64,000 nt of DNA from Arthrobacter sp. ov118 (GCF_900116495.1 NZ_FPAY01000001.1:310001-374000); one strand, 5' to 3'. Positions 46,202-55,473 are shown, counted from the stretch's first letter. Notes: generated by a model from the letters alone, not told the origin. Made by a program: numbers and translations.

Positions 46202-46226
46202 GAACGTTGTTCAGGGAACATCGTTC
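46202..46226. repeat. Small inverted repeat in the rplE-rpsH gap
   Basis: Eleven-base arms (46202-46212 and 46216-46226) with one mismatch and a 3-base loop. It lies where rpsN stands in related operons. No T-run; role unknown. Confidence 0.5.
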
Positions 46227-46261
46227 GGTAACGGCGCGGCCGGACCTTTTATGTAGCTAGA

Positions 46262-46843
46262 TTAGTCTTCGGTCTTGAACGGGAAGCCAAGCGCCTTGAG
46301 CAGCGCGCGGCCTTCGTCGTCAGTCTTGGCAGTGGTCACGACAGTGATGTCCATGCCGCGTACGCGGTCGATGGAATCCTGATCGATTTCGTGGAACATA
46401 ACCTGCTCGGTCAGACCGAAGGTGTAGTTGCCGTTGCCGTCGAACTGCTTGCCGCTGAGGCCGCGGAAGTCGCGGATACGGGGCAGTGCCAGCGTGACCA
46501 GACGGTCCAGGAATTCCCACATGCGGTCGCCGCGCAGAGTCGCGTGCGCACCGATCGGCATGCCTTCGCGCAGCTTGAACTGTGCGATCGACTTGCGGGC
46601 CTTGGTTACCTGCGGCTTCTGGCCGGTGATCAGGGTCAGATCGCGGACAGCGCCGTCGATCAGCTTGGAGTCCTTGGCGGCATCTCCAACACCCATGTTC
46701 ACAACGACCTTGACCAGGCGGGGAACCTGGTTGACGTTCTGGTACTTGAATTCCTCAGTCAGCGTGTTCTTGATGGAATCGGCGTACTTGGTCTTCAGAC
46801 GAGGAACGATCTTGCTTGCCGGAGTCTCGAGAGTCTCAGTCAT
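46262..46843 (-). CDS. rplE: 50S ribosomal protein L5
   Basis: 193 residues. It binds 5S rRNA and contacts P-site tRNA. Blocks VPRLVKVVVNMGVGDAAKD, GQKPQVTKARKSIAQFKLR and RIRDFRGLSGKQFDGNGNY. Its ATG shares one base with the rplX stop. Confidence 0.98.
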   Translation of the reverse strand: MTETLETPASKIVPRLKTKYADSIKNTLTEEFKYQNVNQVPRLVKVVVNMGVGDAAKDSKLIDGAVRDLTLITGQKPQVTKARKSIAQFKLREGMPIGAHATLRGDRMWEFLDRLVTLALPRIRDFRGLSGKQFDGNGNYTFGLTEQVMFHEIDQDSIDRVRGMDITVVTTAKTDDEGRALLKALGFPFKTED

Positions 46844-47202
46844 TAGATGTCCTTCCCGGAGCTCTTGGCCACGCGGACGCGCACTTCACGCTTCACGCCA
46901 TCGCGCTCAACGGTCTCGGTGCGGAACCCGACGCGGGTGGGCTTCTTCGTGGACGGGTCAACCAGAGCCACGTTGGAGATGTGGATTGAAGCCTCTACGA
47001 CCTCGATGCCACCGGTCTTGGTGCCGCGCTGCGACTGACCGACCTTGGTGTGCTTGGTGACGCGGTTGATGCCTTCGACCAGCACGCGGTTGGTCTCGGG
47101 GAACACGCGCAGAACCTTGCCCTGCTTGCCACGGTCGCCGCCGCGCTCAGCCTTGGCGCCAGTGATGACCTGAACCAGGTCACCCTTCTTGATCTTAGCC
47201 AT
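46843..47202 (-). CDS. rplX: 50S ribosomal protein L24
   Basis: 119 residues, KOW-domain assembly protein. MAKIKKGDLVQVITGA and RGGDRGKQGKVLRVFPETNR are the KOW region; VGFRTETVERDGVKREVRV follows. It starts three bases after the rplN stop. Confidence 0.98.
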   Translation of the reverse strand: MAKIKKGDLVQVITGAKAERGGDRGKQGKVLRVFPETNRVLVEGINRVTKHTKVGQSQRGTKTGGIEVVEASIHISNVALVDPSTKKPTRVGFRTETVERDGVKREVRVRVAKSSGKDI

Positions 47203-47205
47203 GGA

Positions 47206-47574
47206 CTAGAGCACCTCCGGAGCCAGAGAAACGATCTTCATGAACTTCTTGTCGCGAAGTTCACGACCAACCGGTCCGAAGATACGGGTACCGCGGGGGT
47301 CCCCGTCGTTCTTCAGGATGACGGCTGCGTTCTCGTCAAACTTGATGTAGGAACCATCCGCACGGCGGCGTTCCTTCTTGGTACGGACGATGACAGCCTT
47401 GACGACGTCGCCCTTCTTTACGTTGCCGCCCGGAATTGCATCCTTGACGGTAGCGACGATCACGTCGCCAATGCCTGCGTAGCGACGGCCAGATCCACCG
47501 AGAACGCGAATGGTAAGGATTTCCTTAGCACCCGTGTTGTCGGCGACCTTGAGTCGCGACTCCTGCTGAATCAC
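47206..47574 (-). CDS. rplN: 50S ribosomal protein L14
   Basis: 122 residues from a GTG, with AAGGAG eight bases upstream. IQQESRLKVADNTGAKEI and GRELRDKKFMKIVSLAPEVL are its signatures. It is the first gene of the spc unit; the 511-base gap to rpsQ and the terminator beyond show that it does not simply continue the S10 transcript. Confidence 0.98.
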   Translation of the reverse strand: MIQQESRLKVADNTGAKEILTIRVLGGSGRRYAGIGDVIVATVKDAIPGGNVKKGDVVKAVIVRTKKERRRADGSYIKFDENAAVILKNDGDPRGTRIFGPVGRELRDKKFMKIVSLAPEVL

Positions 47575-48028
47575 TATTTACTCCTTGCGTCGCGCTGGTT
47601 CTCAGACCGAAAATCTTCCTACGGAATGAGCCTTGCGGAACGGTTGATCGGGGTGTCTCTTGACCTGCCTGGATTTTGCCAGACCAGGCCTAAACTCCCG
47701 TGCCAGCAACATTTGCTTCCCAGGCGGATCCCGACGGATCGGGGCGCAAGGGGGCACTATGCCGTGGCACGATTGTTTACGAGGTTGGTGATGGCGCGCG
47801 AAAGGCGCCATACAAACTCAAAATCTTAGCACGTTTTGGGCCTGAGCCAGAATCGGCCATTACCACAGTCCGGGTCCCCCATGGCAAACGGACGACGGCG
47901 TCACGCAGGACAGTCTTTCGGCCTGCCAGCCGCCCCACTTCCCCGGAAAGCCGGCGGGCCGCCGTCGTACGCCGCCCGAAAGCCTGCTCCCCGTGACGCC
48001 GCCAGCGCGGCGACAGCACCGCAAACGA
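47575..48028 (-). promoter_or_regulatory. Long leader/promoter region of the spc operon
   Basis: 454 bases without a supported gene between rplN and the rpsQ terminator. On the minus strand an extended -10-like TGCTAAGAT (TAAGAT at 47828-47823) lies about 250 bases before rplN. A small stem, ATGGCGC / GCGCCAT (47791-47797 and 47805-47811), follows shortly after it in the predicted transcript. No good -35 is seen. Plus-strand frames here (for example 47836-48132) cross the terminator and have no ribosome site. Confidence 0.5.
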
Positions 48029-48064
48029 GGAAACCCCCGCTCCCAAGGGGGTGCGGGGGTTTCC
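48029..48064 (-). terminator. Terminator of the S10 operon after rpsQ
   Basis: Twelve-base perfect outer arms (48029-48040 and 48053-48064) with further pairing inside, 21 bases past the rpsQ stop. The 3' foot runs GGTTTCC-like on both sides, giving a short T-run. Confidence 0.8.
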
Positions 48065-48085
48065 AGGGCAGCAGGGCTGCAGGTG

Positions 48086-48394
48086 TTACTTGGCCTTTTC
48101 GAGGATCTCGACCAGACGCCACCGCTTGGTAGCGGACAGCGGGCGGGTCTCGGCGAGGAGCACGAGGTCGCCGATGCCGGCGCTGTTCTCTTCGTCGTGA
48201 GCCTTGATCTTGGCGTTGCGGCGGATGACCTTGCCGTAGAGGGCGTGCTTCACGCGGTCTTCGACCTGGACAACGATGGTCTTTTCCATCTTGTCCGAGA
48301 CGACGTAGCCGCGCTTCGTCTTACGGTAACCGCGCTCGTCAGCCTGGGCTGCGCCGGAAACAGTTTCCGTCACGTTCTCGTCCTTTTCACTCAC
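48086..48394 (-). CDS. rpsQ: 30S ribosomal protein S17
   Basis: 102 residues, an OB-fold protein with a short acidic N-terminal extension. RGYRKTKRGYVVSDKMEKTI and GDLVLLAETRPLSATKRWRL are the conserved blocks. It overlaps rpmC by four bases and is last in the S10 unit. Confidence 0.97.
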   Translation of the reverse strand: MSEKDENVTETVSGAAQADERGYRKTKRGYVVSDKMEKTIVVQVEDRVKHALYGKVIRRNAKIKAHDEENSAGIGDLVLLAETRPLSATKRWRLVEILEKAK

Positions 48395-48720
48395 TTGGCA
48401 TCCTCCTCGGCTTCAACCGCTTCGGCCTTTTCGGCCTTCTTGGTTGCAGCCTTCTTGGACTTCTTTTCTTCCTTGGCTTCCACAACCGGTGCGGCAACCT
48501 CGGCACGAATGCCCAGCTCGCGCTCACGGAGAACGGTGTAGATGCGGGCGATGTCCTTCTTTACCGCGCGCAGACGACCGTGGTTCTCCAGCTGACCGGT
48601 GGCGGACTGGAAACGCAGGTTGAACAGCTCTTCCTTGGCCTTGCGGAGTTCTTCAACGAGACGCTCGTTGTCGAAACCGTCCAGCTGTGCGGATGCAAGT
48701 TCCTTGGATCCTACTGCCAT
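48391..48720 (-). CDS. rpmC: 50S ribosomal protein L29 with Lys/Ala/Glu tail
   Basis: 109 residues against 63-70 in most bacteria. The core (residues 1-75: NERLVEELRKAKEELFNLRF, HGRLRAVKKDIARIYTVLRE) is followed by about 35 residues of charged tail (KEEKKSKKAATKKAEKAEA and on). L29 sits at the tunnel exit and helps dock trigger factor and SRP, so the tail could reach the exit zone. Confidence 0.96.
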   Translation of the reverse strand: MAVGSKELASAQLDGFDNERLVEELRKAKEELFNLRFQSATGQLENHGRLRAVKKDIARIYTVLRERELGIRAEVAAPVVEAKEEKKSKKAATKKAEKAEAVEAEEDAK

Positions 48721-48722
48721 TT

Positions 48723-49139
48723 CTACTCACCACCTTCGCGACGCACGATGCGTGCCTTCAACGGCAGCTTGTGGATTGCCAGGCGCAGGGCCTCGCGAGC
48801 TACCTCTTCATTGACACCGGAGAGTTCGAAGAGAACCCGGCCCGGCTTGACGTTGGAGACCCACCATTCCGGAGAACCCTTACCGGAACCCATGCGGGTT
48901 TCGGCAGGCTTCTTGGTCAGCGGACGGTCCGGGTAGATGTTGATCCAGACCTTACCGCCACGCTTGATGTGGCGGGTCATCGCGATACGGGCAGATTCGA
49001 TCTGACGGTTCGTGACGTAGGCCGGGCTCAGCGCCTGGATGCCCCACTCACCGAAGGAGACCTGGGTGCCGCCCGTAGCAGCGCCGGAACGACCCGGGTG
49101 GTGCTGCTTACGGTGCTTGACTCGACGTGGGATAAGCAT
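48723..49139 (-). CDS. rplP: 50S ribosomal protein L16
   Basis: 138 residues. MLIPRRVKHRKQHHPGRSG, EWGIQALSPAYVTNRQIESA and PDRPLTKKPAETRMGSGKG mark L16, which lines the A-site tRNA elbow. It starts right at the rpsC stop and is two bases from rpmC. Confidence 0.98.
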   Translation of the reverse strand: MLIPRRVKHRKQHHPGRSGAATGGTQVSFGEWGIQALSPAYVTNRQIESARIAMTRHIKRGGKVWINIYPDRPLTKKPAETRMGSGKGSPEWWVSNVKPGRVLFELSGVNEEVAREALRLAIHKLPLKARIVRREGGE

Positions 49140-49985
49140 TTAAGCCTGTCCTCCTTCTGCTGCCTGTGCCGGTGCGGCGGAGGCTGCCTCAGCTGCCGGA
49201 GCTTCAGCGGCAGCGGGAGCTGCCTCAGCTGCGGGGCGGTCGGTACGACGACGGCGGTCGCCGCGGTCAGCGCCACCCGGGCGGCCCGGGCGGTCGCCGG
49301 CACGGCCGCGGGACGGAGCAGCAGCTGCCTGCTGAGCCAGTTCCTTGGCGGTGACGTCGCCCTTGTAGATCCAGACCTTCACGCCGATGCGGCCGAAGGT
49401 GGTCTTGGCCTCGTAGAAGCCGTAGTCGATGTTCGCACGCAGGGTGTGCAGGGGCACACGGCCTTCGCGGTAGAACTCCGAGCGGGACATTTCAGCGCCG
49501 CCCAGTCGACCCGAGCAAGCGATACGGATGCCCTTGGCACCGGCACGCTGTGCGGACTGCATGGCCTTCTTCATCGCACGGCGGAAAGCCACGCGGGAAG
49601 TCAGCTGCTCTGCAACACCCTGGGCAACAAGCTGGGCTTCCATCTCGGGGTTCTTGACCTCGAGGATGTTCAGCTGGACCTGCTTGCCGGTGAGCTTTTC
49701 GAGCTCGCCGCGGATGCGGTCTGCCTCGGCGCCGCGGCGGCCGATAACGATGCCCGGACGTGCCGTGTGGATATCCACGCGGACACGGTCGCGAGTGCGC
49801 TCGATCTCGACCTTGGCGATGCCGGCGCGCTCCATGCCCGTGGACATAAGCTGGCGGATGCGGATGTCTTCGCGAACGAAGTCCTTGTACCGCTGGCCGG
49901 ACTTGGTGCTGTCAGCAAACCAGTGCGATACGTGATCGGTGGTGATGCCGAGTCGGAACCCGTGCGGGTTTACTTTCTGTCCCAC
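49140..49985 (-). CDS. rpsC: 30S ribosomal protein S3 with Arg/Ala-rich tail
   Basis: 281 residues (E. coli 233). The KH domain has PGIVIGRRGAEADRIRGEL; the C-terminal domain ends near VWIYKGDVTAKELAQQ. The last ~65 residues are a low-complexity tail, first Arg/Gly/Asp (GRAGDRPGRPGGADRGDRRR), then Ala/Glu-rich. It follows rplV directly. Confidence 0.97.
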   Translation of the reverse strand: MGQKVNPHGFRLGITTDHVSHWFADSTKSGQRYKDFVREDIRIRQLMSTGMERAGIAKVEIERTRDRVRVDIHTARPGIVIGRRGAEADRIRGELEKLTGKQVQLNILEVKNPEMEAQLVAQGVAEQLTSRVAFRRAMKKAMQSAQRAGAKGIRIACSGRLGGAEMSRSEFYREGRVPLHTLRANIDYGFYEAKTTFGRIGVKVWIYKGDVTAKELAQQAAAAPSRGRAGDRPGRPGGADRGDRRRRTDRPAAEAAPAAAEAPAAEAASAAPAQAAEGGQA

Positions 49986-50351
49986 TTAGCGAGCCTCCTC
50001 TTTCTCCGGGGTAGCGACTACCACGGTGATGTGGCTCGTGCGCTTCTTGATCTGAAATGCACGACCCTGGGCGCGCGGCTGGAACCGCTTCATGGTCGGG
50101 CCTTCATCAACAAACGCTTCGCTGATGATGAGGTCACCTTCGTCAAACGCCACGCCGTCGCGGTCCGCGAGGACCCGGGCGTTGGAGATTGCCGACTGAA
50201 CTACCTTGAATACCGGCTCCGAAGCTGCCTGGGGGGCAAACTTCAGAATTGCCAGAGCCTCATTCGCTTGCTTACCACGAACAAGGTTGACGACGCGCCG
50301 GGCCTTCATAGGCGTTACGCGGATGTGACGCGCAATTGCCTTGGCTTCCAT
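49986..50351 (-). CDS. rplV: 50S ribosomal protein L22
   Basis: 121 residues. ARHIRVTPMKARRVVNLVRG and RFQPRAQGRAFQIKKRTSHI are typical; the hairpin tip reaches the exit tunnel, where macrolide resistance changes arise. No such insertion is seen. It abuts rpsC. Confidence 0.98.
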   Translation of the reverse strand: MEAKAIARHIRVTPMKARRVVNLVRGKQANEALAILKFAPQAASEPVFKVVQSAISNARVLADRDGVAFDEGDLIISEAFVDEGPTMKRFQPRAQGRAFQIKKRTSHITVVVATPEKEEAR

Positions 50352-50389
50352 TGCTTTCCTTCTCTCGTCTTTGACGTAAGTGCAGGCGC

Positions 50390-50671
50390 CTAGCGGCGCT
50401 TGCCCTTACGGTCGTCCTTGACATGGCCGCGGAATGTCCGCGTAGGAGCGAATTCGCCGAGCTTGTGCCCGACCATCGACTCAGTGACAAACACGGGGAT
50501 GTGCTTGCGTCCGTCGTGGACGGCGATCGTGTGGCCGAGCATGTCGGGGACGATCATCGAACGGCGGGACCAGGTCTTGATGACGTTCTTGGTGCCCTTT
50601 TCGTTTTCCCTGGCTACCTTCACAAAGAGGTGCTGGTCAACGAAAGGACCTTTTTTCAGGCTGCGTGGCAT
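50390..50671 (-). CDS. rpsS: 30S ribosomal protein S19
   Basis: 93 residues. MPRSLKKGPFVDQHLFVKV and VGHKLGEFAPTRTFRGHVK identify it. S19 binds near the head with S13. It lies 12 bases after rplB. Confidence 0.98.
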   Translation of the reverse strand: MPRSLKKGPFVDQHLFVKVARENEKGTKNVIKTWSRRSMIVPDMLGHTIAVHDGRKHIPVFVTESMVGHKLGEFAPTRTFRGHVKDDRKGKRR

Positions 50672-50683
50672 GTGTCCAGGCTC

Positions 50684-51523
<840 letters not shown>

Positions 51524-51553
51524 AATTTATTTCCTCGTTAAAGTGGTCTCCGC

Positions 51554-51859
51554 TTAGGAAAGCGGACCGCCGAAGATGTCGATAGTGCCTTCTTTGAGGC
51601 TCACAATGGCACGCTTGGTGCTCTTGCGGGTACCCCAGCCGAATTTGGTGCGCTTGCGCTTACCGGCACGGTTGATGGTGTTGATCGATTCGACCTTGAC
51701 GGAGAAGATTTTCTCCACGGCCAGCTTGATCTCGGTCTTGTTCGAGCGGGGGTCCACCAGGAAGGTGTACTTGCCCTCGTCGATCAGGCCGTAGCTCTTT
51801 TCCGAAACGACGGGTGCAAGCACGACGTCGCGCGGGTCTTTGATGGTGGCTGCACTCAC
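51554..51859 (-). CDS. rplW: 50S ribosomal protein L23
   Basis: 101 residues. It sits at the tunnel exit and docks trigger factor and SRP. Blocks APVVSEKSYGLIDEGKYTF and VESINTINRAGKRKRTKFG. The start overlaps the rplD stop by four bases. Confidence 0.98.
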   Translation of the reverse strand: MSAATIKDPRDVVLAPVVSEKSYGLIDEGKYTFLVDPRSNKTEIKLAVEKIFSVKVESINTINRAGKRKRTKFGWGTRKSTKRAIVSLKEGTIDIFGGPLS

Positions 51860-52476
51860 TTGGCATCCTCCTCGTTCTTTGCAACCTTGTCAGCAACGAA
51901 TGCTTCGTAGGCAGCCTTGGTGAAGACTACGTCGTCGGAAACGAGAACGTCGTAGGTGTTCAGCTGGTCTGCGTACAGAACGTGAACTTCCTCGAGGTTG
52001 CGCACGGACAGTGCAGCAACATCGTTGGCGCGCTCAATGACAACGAGCAGGTTCTTGCGCTCGGAAACTCCGCGCAGGGTTGCCAGTGCTTCCTTGGAGG
52101 ACGGCTTGGAGCCGGCAACCAGTTCAGCAACGACGTGGACGCGGCCGTTGCGGGCGCGGTCCGAGAGTGCGCCGCGCAGTGCAGCAGCAATCATCTTCTT
52201 GGGGGTGCGCTGGCTGTAGTCACGCGGCGTGGGGCCGTGGACAACGCCACCACCGGTCATGTGAGGAGCACGGATGGAACCCTGACGGGCGCGGCCGGTG
52301 CCCTTCTGCTTGAACGGCTTGCGGCCTGCACCGGAAACCTCGGCGCGGGTCTTGGTCTTGTGGGTACCCTGGCGAGCAGCAGCGAGCTGGGCAACGACAA
52401 CCTGGTGCAGCAGCGGCACGTTGGTCTGTACGTCGAAGATCTCTGCAGGCAGGTCAACCTTGACAGTGCTAGTCAT
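51856..52476 (-). CDS. rplD: 50S ribosomal protein L4
   Basis: 206 residues. The long loop KPFKQKGTGRARQGSIRAPH projects into the exit tunnel. TPRDYSQRTPKKMIAAALRG follows. It lies four bases after rplC. In E. coli L4 represses the S10 operon; that cannot be judged here. Confidence 0.98.
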   Translation of the reverse strand: MTSTVKVDLPAEIFDVQTNVPLLHQVVVAQLAAARQGTHKTKTRAEVSGAGRKPFKQKGTGRARQGSIRAPHMTGGGVVHGPTPRDYSQRTPKKMIAAALRGALSDRARNGRVHVVAELVAGSKPSSKEALATLRGVSERKNLLVVIERANDVAALSVRNLEEVHVLYADQLNTYDVLVSDDVVFTKAAYEAFVADKVAKNEEDAK

Positions 52477-52480
52477 TGAA

Positions 52481-53131
52481 CTAGGCTCCCTTCACGGCGG
52501 TGCGTACGAGTACGACCTGGCCGCGGGCACCGGGAACGGCGCCCTTGATCAGGAGCAGCGACTTCTCGACGTCAACCGCGTGGACCGTGAGGTTCAGCGT
52601 GGTGTGACGAACGGCGCCCATGCGGCCGGCCATTTTCATGCCCTTGAAGACGCGGCTCGGGGTGGATGCTCCACCGATAGAACCGGGCTTACGGTGGTTC
52701 TTGTGGGCACCGTGGGAAGCTCCAACGCCGTGGAAGCCGTGACGCTTCATAACACCGGCGAAGCCCTTACCCTTGGTGGTGCCAACGACGTCGATCTTCT
52801 GGCCGGCTTCGAAGAGCTCTACGGAGAGCTCCTGGCCCAGCTCGTAAGAGTCAGCATCTGCAGTGCGCAGTTCTACGACGTGGCGGCGAGGCGTGACGCC
52901 TGCCTTTTCAAAGTGACCAGCCAGCGGCTTGGTGACCTTGCGGGGATCGATCTGGCCGTAGCCGATCTGAACGGCGACATAGCCATCAGTTTCTGCATTG
53001 CGCAGCTGCGTGATGACGTTTGAGTCAGCCTGGACCACAGTGACGGGGATGAGCTTGTTGTTCTCGTCCCAGACCTGGGTCATGCCGAGCTTCGTGCCCA
53101 GCAGGCCCTTTACGTTACGGGTTGCGGTCAT
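52481..53131 (-). CDS. rplC: 50S ribosomal protein L3
   Basis: 216 residues. The N-terminus KGLLGTKLGMTQVWDENN and the block VGTTKGKGFAGVMKRHGFHG with GSIGGASTPSRVFKGMKMAG are diagnostic. It is an early assembly protein near the peptidyl transferase centre. It follows rpsJ by 17 bases. Confidence 0.98.
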   Translation of the reverse strand: MTATRNVKGLLGTKLGMTQVWDENNKLIPVTVVQADSNVITQLRNAETDGYVAVQIGYGQIDPRKVTKPLAGHFEKAGVTPRRHVVELRTADADSYELGQELSVELFEAGQKIDVVGTTKGKGFAGVMKRHGFHGVGASHGAHKNHRKPGSIGGASTPSRVFKGMKMAGRMGAVRHTTLNLTVHAVDVEKSLLLIKGAVPGARGQVVLVRTAVKGA

Positions 53132-53148
53132 AGTCTCTCAGCACCTCC

Positions 53149-53457
53149 CTACAGCTTGATTTCGATGTTCACGTCGGCCGGCAGGTCGAGACGCATGAGC
53201 GAGTCAACAGCCTTGGGCGTGGGGTCGATGATGTCGATCAGACGCTTGTGCGTGCGCATTTCGAAGTGCTCGCGGCTGTCCTTGTACTTGTGCGGAGAGC
53301 GGATAACGCAGTACACGTTCTTCTCCGTCGGCAGCGGCACGGGGCCAACTACCGTTGCGCCTGCGCGCGTGACCGTCTCAACGATCTTCCGTGCTGAAAC
53401 GTCAATGACCTCGTGGTCGTATGACTTCAGCCGGATGCGGATTTTTTGTCCCGCCAT
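53149..53457 (-). CDS. rpsJ: 30S ribosomal protein S10
   Basis: 102 residues, first gene of the S10 operon (rpsJ-rplC-rplD-rplW-rplB-rpsS-rplV-rpsC-rplP-rpmC-rpsQ). [19 protein letters not shown] and [20 protein letters not shown] are typical. AAAGAGAG lies upstream of its ATG. It also serves transcription antitermination with NusB. Confidence 0.98.
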
Positions 53458-53853
53458 GTCGCCTGACTCTCTTTCAGTCTGTGCTTCCCCTGTTTGGGGC
53501 TGCCCTGTTTACTTACGCGTTGTATGGCTGCCGAAGCATTTGAAGTCGTAACTACCACCCGCCGCACAAGCTGAATCCGGGAAATCCCGGGTTCCTCAAC
53601 CTGCCGACGTAACCGACCCCCGCGGTCGGGCGTGTCGCACAATTTCGCACGTGCGCGCCCGCAATTCCGGAGGGAGTGGGTTATGTTTGGTCTCTCACCT
53701 GGACCCTGGCACCCGGCATTATCCGGATCGGGACGCGAAAGAGCGCTTGAACAACTCATCTAGTATGCCGGAATTTACGGGCAGAAGCGAATCAGCCCTT
53801 GAAGCGGCCGGTTTGGCATTGTCCTGCGCCGCCCGCGAATGGATGATAGGGCC
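53458..53853. promoter_or_regulatory. Divergent region between rpsJ and the GH1 gene
   Basis: About 396 bases holding the S10 operon promoter and leader on the minus strand and the beta-glucosidase promoter on the plus strand. Small stems are visible (CCGGGA/TCCCGG near 53578-53590; CCGACC/GGTCGG near 53614-53629). An extended -10-like TGGTAGTTA is seen on the minus strand near 53551-53559, without a matching -35. No gene is supported. Confidence 0.45.
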
Positions 53854-55287
53854 ATGACTGTGCAGGATGCTGTAGCAGTTCAGGCCCTCGCCGCACGCCT
53901 GAGCCCCGGATTCACCCTGGGAGTTGCCTCCGCGGCCTTCCAGATCGAGGGTAGCCTCGCGGCCGGCGGCCGCGGGCCGTCCGGGTGGGACGCGTTTGCG
54001 GAGAAGCCGGGGAACATCCTGCACGGGCACTCCCCCGCCGTCGCCTGCGACCACTACAACCGCGCGGCCGAAGACGTCGGGCTCATGCGCGAGCTCGGGA
54101 TTGACTCCTACCGGTTCTCGATCTCCTGGCCCCGGATCCAGCCGGAGGGCACCGGCCGCTTCAATGCGGCGGGCCTGGACTTCTACGACCGCCTGATCGA
54201 CCGGCTGCTGGCCGCCGGCATCTCCCCCATGGCCACCTTGTACCACTGGGACACCCCGCTCCCCCTTGAGCACCGGGGCGGCTGGATGAGCCGCTCGACG
54301 GCGGAACGGTTCGCCGAGTACTGCGCAACCGCCGCCAGGCGGTTCGGCGACCGCGTGGCGCAGTGGGTGACGCTGAACGAACCCGCTTCAGTCACCCTCA
54401 ACGGCTACGCCCTGGGGGTCCATGCACCCGGGCGCGGGCTGCTCTTCGACGCCCTGCCCTCGGTGCACCATCAGCTCCTGGGCCACGGCCTGGCCGTGCA
54501 GGCCCTGCGGGCGGCAGGCGTCCGCGGCGCCGTCGGCGTCACGAACCTCCATGCCCCCGTCCGGCCGGCATCAGGGTCGCTGGCCGATCGGCTGCTAGCC
54601 GGGATGTTCGATCTCGTCCTGAACCGCCTCTATGCGGACCCGATCCTCTTGGGCCGTTTTCCCCGGCCCCCGCTGATCGCCAGGCCGTGGTTCCGTTCCC
54701 TGGGCCGCATCACCGATGCGGACCTGGCCACCATTCACCAACCGCTGGATTTCTACGGCCTGAACTACTACTACCCCGTCAAGGTGGCCGCCGGGCGCCG
54801 CGTCGACAGTCCCACCGGTAAAACGGAGGCGATGCTAAAAGTGCCGTTCCATTTCGCCGCGTTCCCGGAATACGAGCTCACGGGGTTCGGCTGGCCGGTC
54901 GCTCCGGACCACCTGGGAATCCTGCTCCGCGAACTGAAGGACCGCTACGGCGAGTCGCTGCCGCCGCTGTACATCACCGAGAGCGGGGCGAGCTTCCCCG
55001 AACCGGACCACGTCACCGGCCCCATCCCCGATGCCGGGCGGATCAGCTACCTCGCCGCCCACCTCGGCCAGGCAGTGGAGGCCACCTCCCCCGGGGGCAT
55101 AGCGCACGACGTCGATCTGCTCGGCTACTACGTCTGGACCCTGATGGACAACTTTGAATGGGCAGCCGGGTACTCCCAGCGCTTCGGCCTGGTCCACGTG
55201 GACTTCACGACGCTGCAGCGCACCCCGAAGGATTCGTACTACTGGTACCAGGCGCTGGCGAGGGCACGGAAGCGGCGGCGGACGTGA
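53854..55287 (+). CDS. GH1 family beta-glucosidase
   Basis: 477 residues from ATG 53854 (ATAGGG upstream); ATG 53839 would add five. A cytoplasmic (beta/alpha)8 retaining glycosidase. The N-terminal signature FTLGVASAAFQIEG is clear. The acid/base Glu is in WVTLNEPASV and the nucleophile Glu in LYITESGASFP, where most GH1 enzymes have TENG. The end DNFEWAAGYSQRFGLVHVDF is classical. No signal peptide is seen. It stands alone on the plus strand between the S10 and str ribosomal clusters, and no transporter gene is adjacent. Confidence 0.94.
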   Translation: MTVQDAVAVQALAARLSPGFTLGVASAAFQIEGSLAAGGRGPSGWDAFAEKPGNILHGHSPAVACDHYNRAAEDVGLMRELGIDSYRFSISWPRIQPEGTGRFNAAGLDFYDRLIDRLLAAGISPMATLYHWDTPLPLEHRGGWMSRSTAERFAEYCATAARRFGDRVAQWVTLNEPASVTLNGYALGVHAPGRGLLFDALPSVHHQLLGHGLAVQALRAAGVRGAVGVTNLHAPVRPASGSLADRLLAGMFDLVLNRLYADPILLGRFPRPPLIARPWFRSLGRITDADLATIHQPLDFYGLNYYYPVKVAAGRRVDSPTGKTEAMLKVPFHFAAFPEYELTGFGWPVAPDHLGILLRELKDRYGESLPPLYITESGASFPEPDHVTGPIPDAGRISYLAAHLGQAVEATSPGGIAHDVDLLGYYVWTLMDNFEWAAGYSQRFGLVHVDFTTLQRTPKDSYYWYQALARARKRRRT

Positions 55288-55347
55288 TGTGCCCGGCCGC
55301 TTCCGGCTGGAAACCGCAGAAGGTTACTGGTCGCGAGCCGCGGGCAG

Positions 55348-55473
55348 CTACTGGTCGCGGTTCAGCCGATTGATGCGCTTGGCGCGCTCGATCTCCTGGC
55401 GGAAGTTTTTCTTCACCCAAAAGAAAACGACCACTGCGGCGACGACGAGCAGCAGAAAAATGAACCAGCCCAT
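55348..55473 (-). CDS. Small single-pass membrane protein, 41 residues
   Basis: ATG 55473 has AAGGAG seven bases upstream, a very good ribosome site. The protein reads as one hydrophobic helix at residues 3-19 (WFIFLLLVVAAVVVFFW) followed by a basic tail with KKNFRQEIERAKRINRLNR, and stops at TAG 55348. Such a helix-plus-basic-tail protein should sit in the membrane with its C-terminus inside. It lies on the tuf strand beyond the tuf terminator and converges on the GH1 gene. I do not recognise a function. Confidence 0.7.
   Translation of the reverse strand: MGWFIFLLLVVAAVVVFFWVKKNFRQEIERAKRINRLNRDQ

Noticed and set aside
47777..48046. 89-codon minus-strand frame in the spc leader
   Set aside because: Has no good ribosome site and begins inside the terminator stem; no likeness to any protein I know.
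47836..48132. 98-codon plus-strand frame between rplN and rpsQ
   Set aside because: No ribosome site, crosses the rpsQ terminator and enters rpsQ antisense; composition is Arg/Pro/Ala noise.
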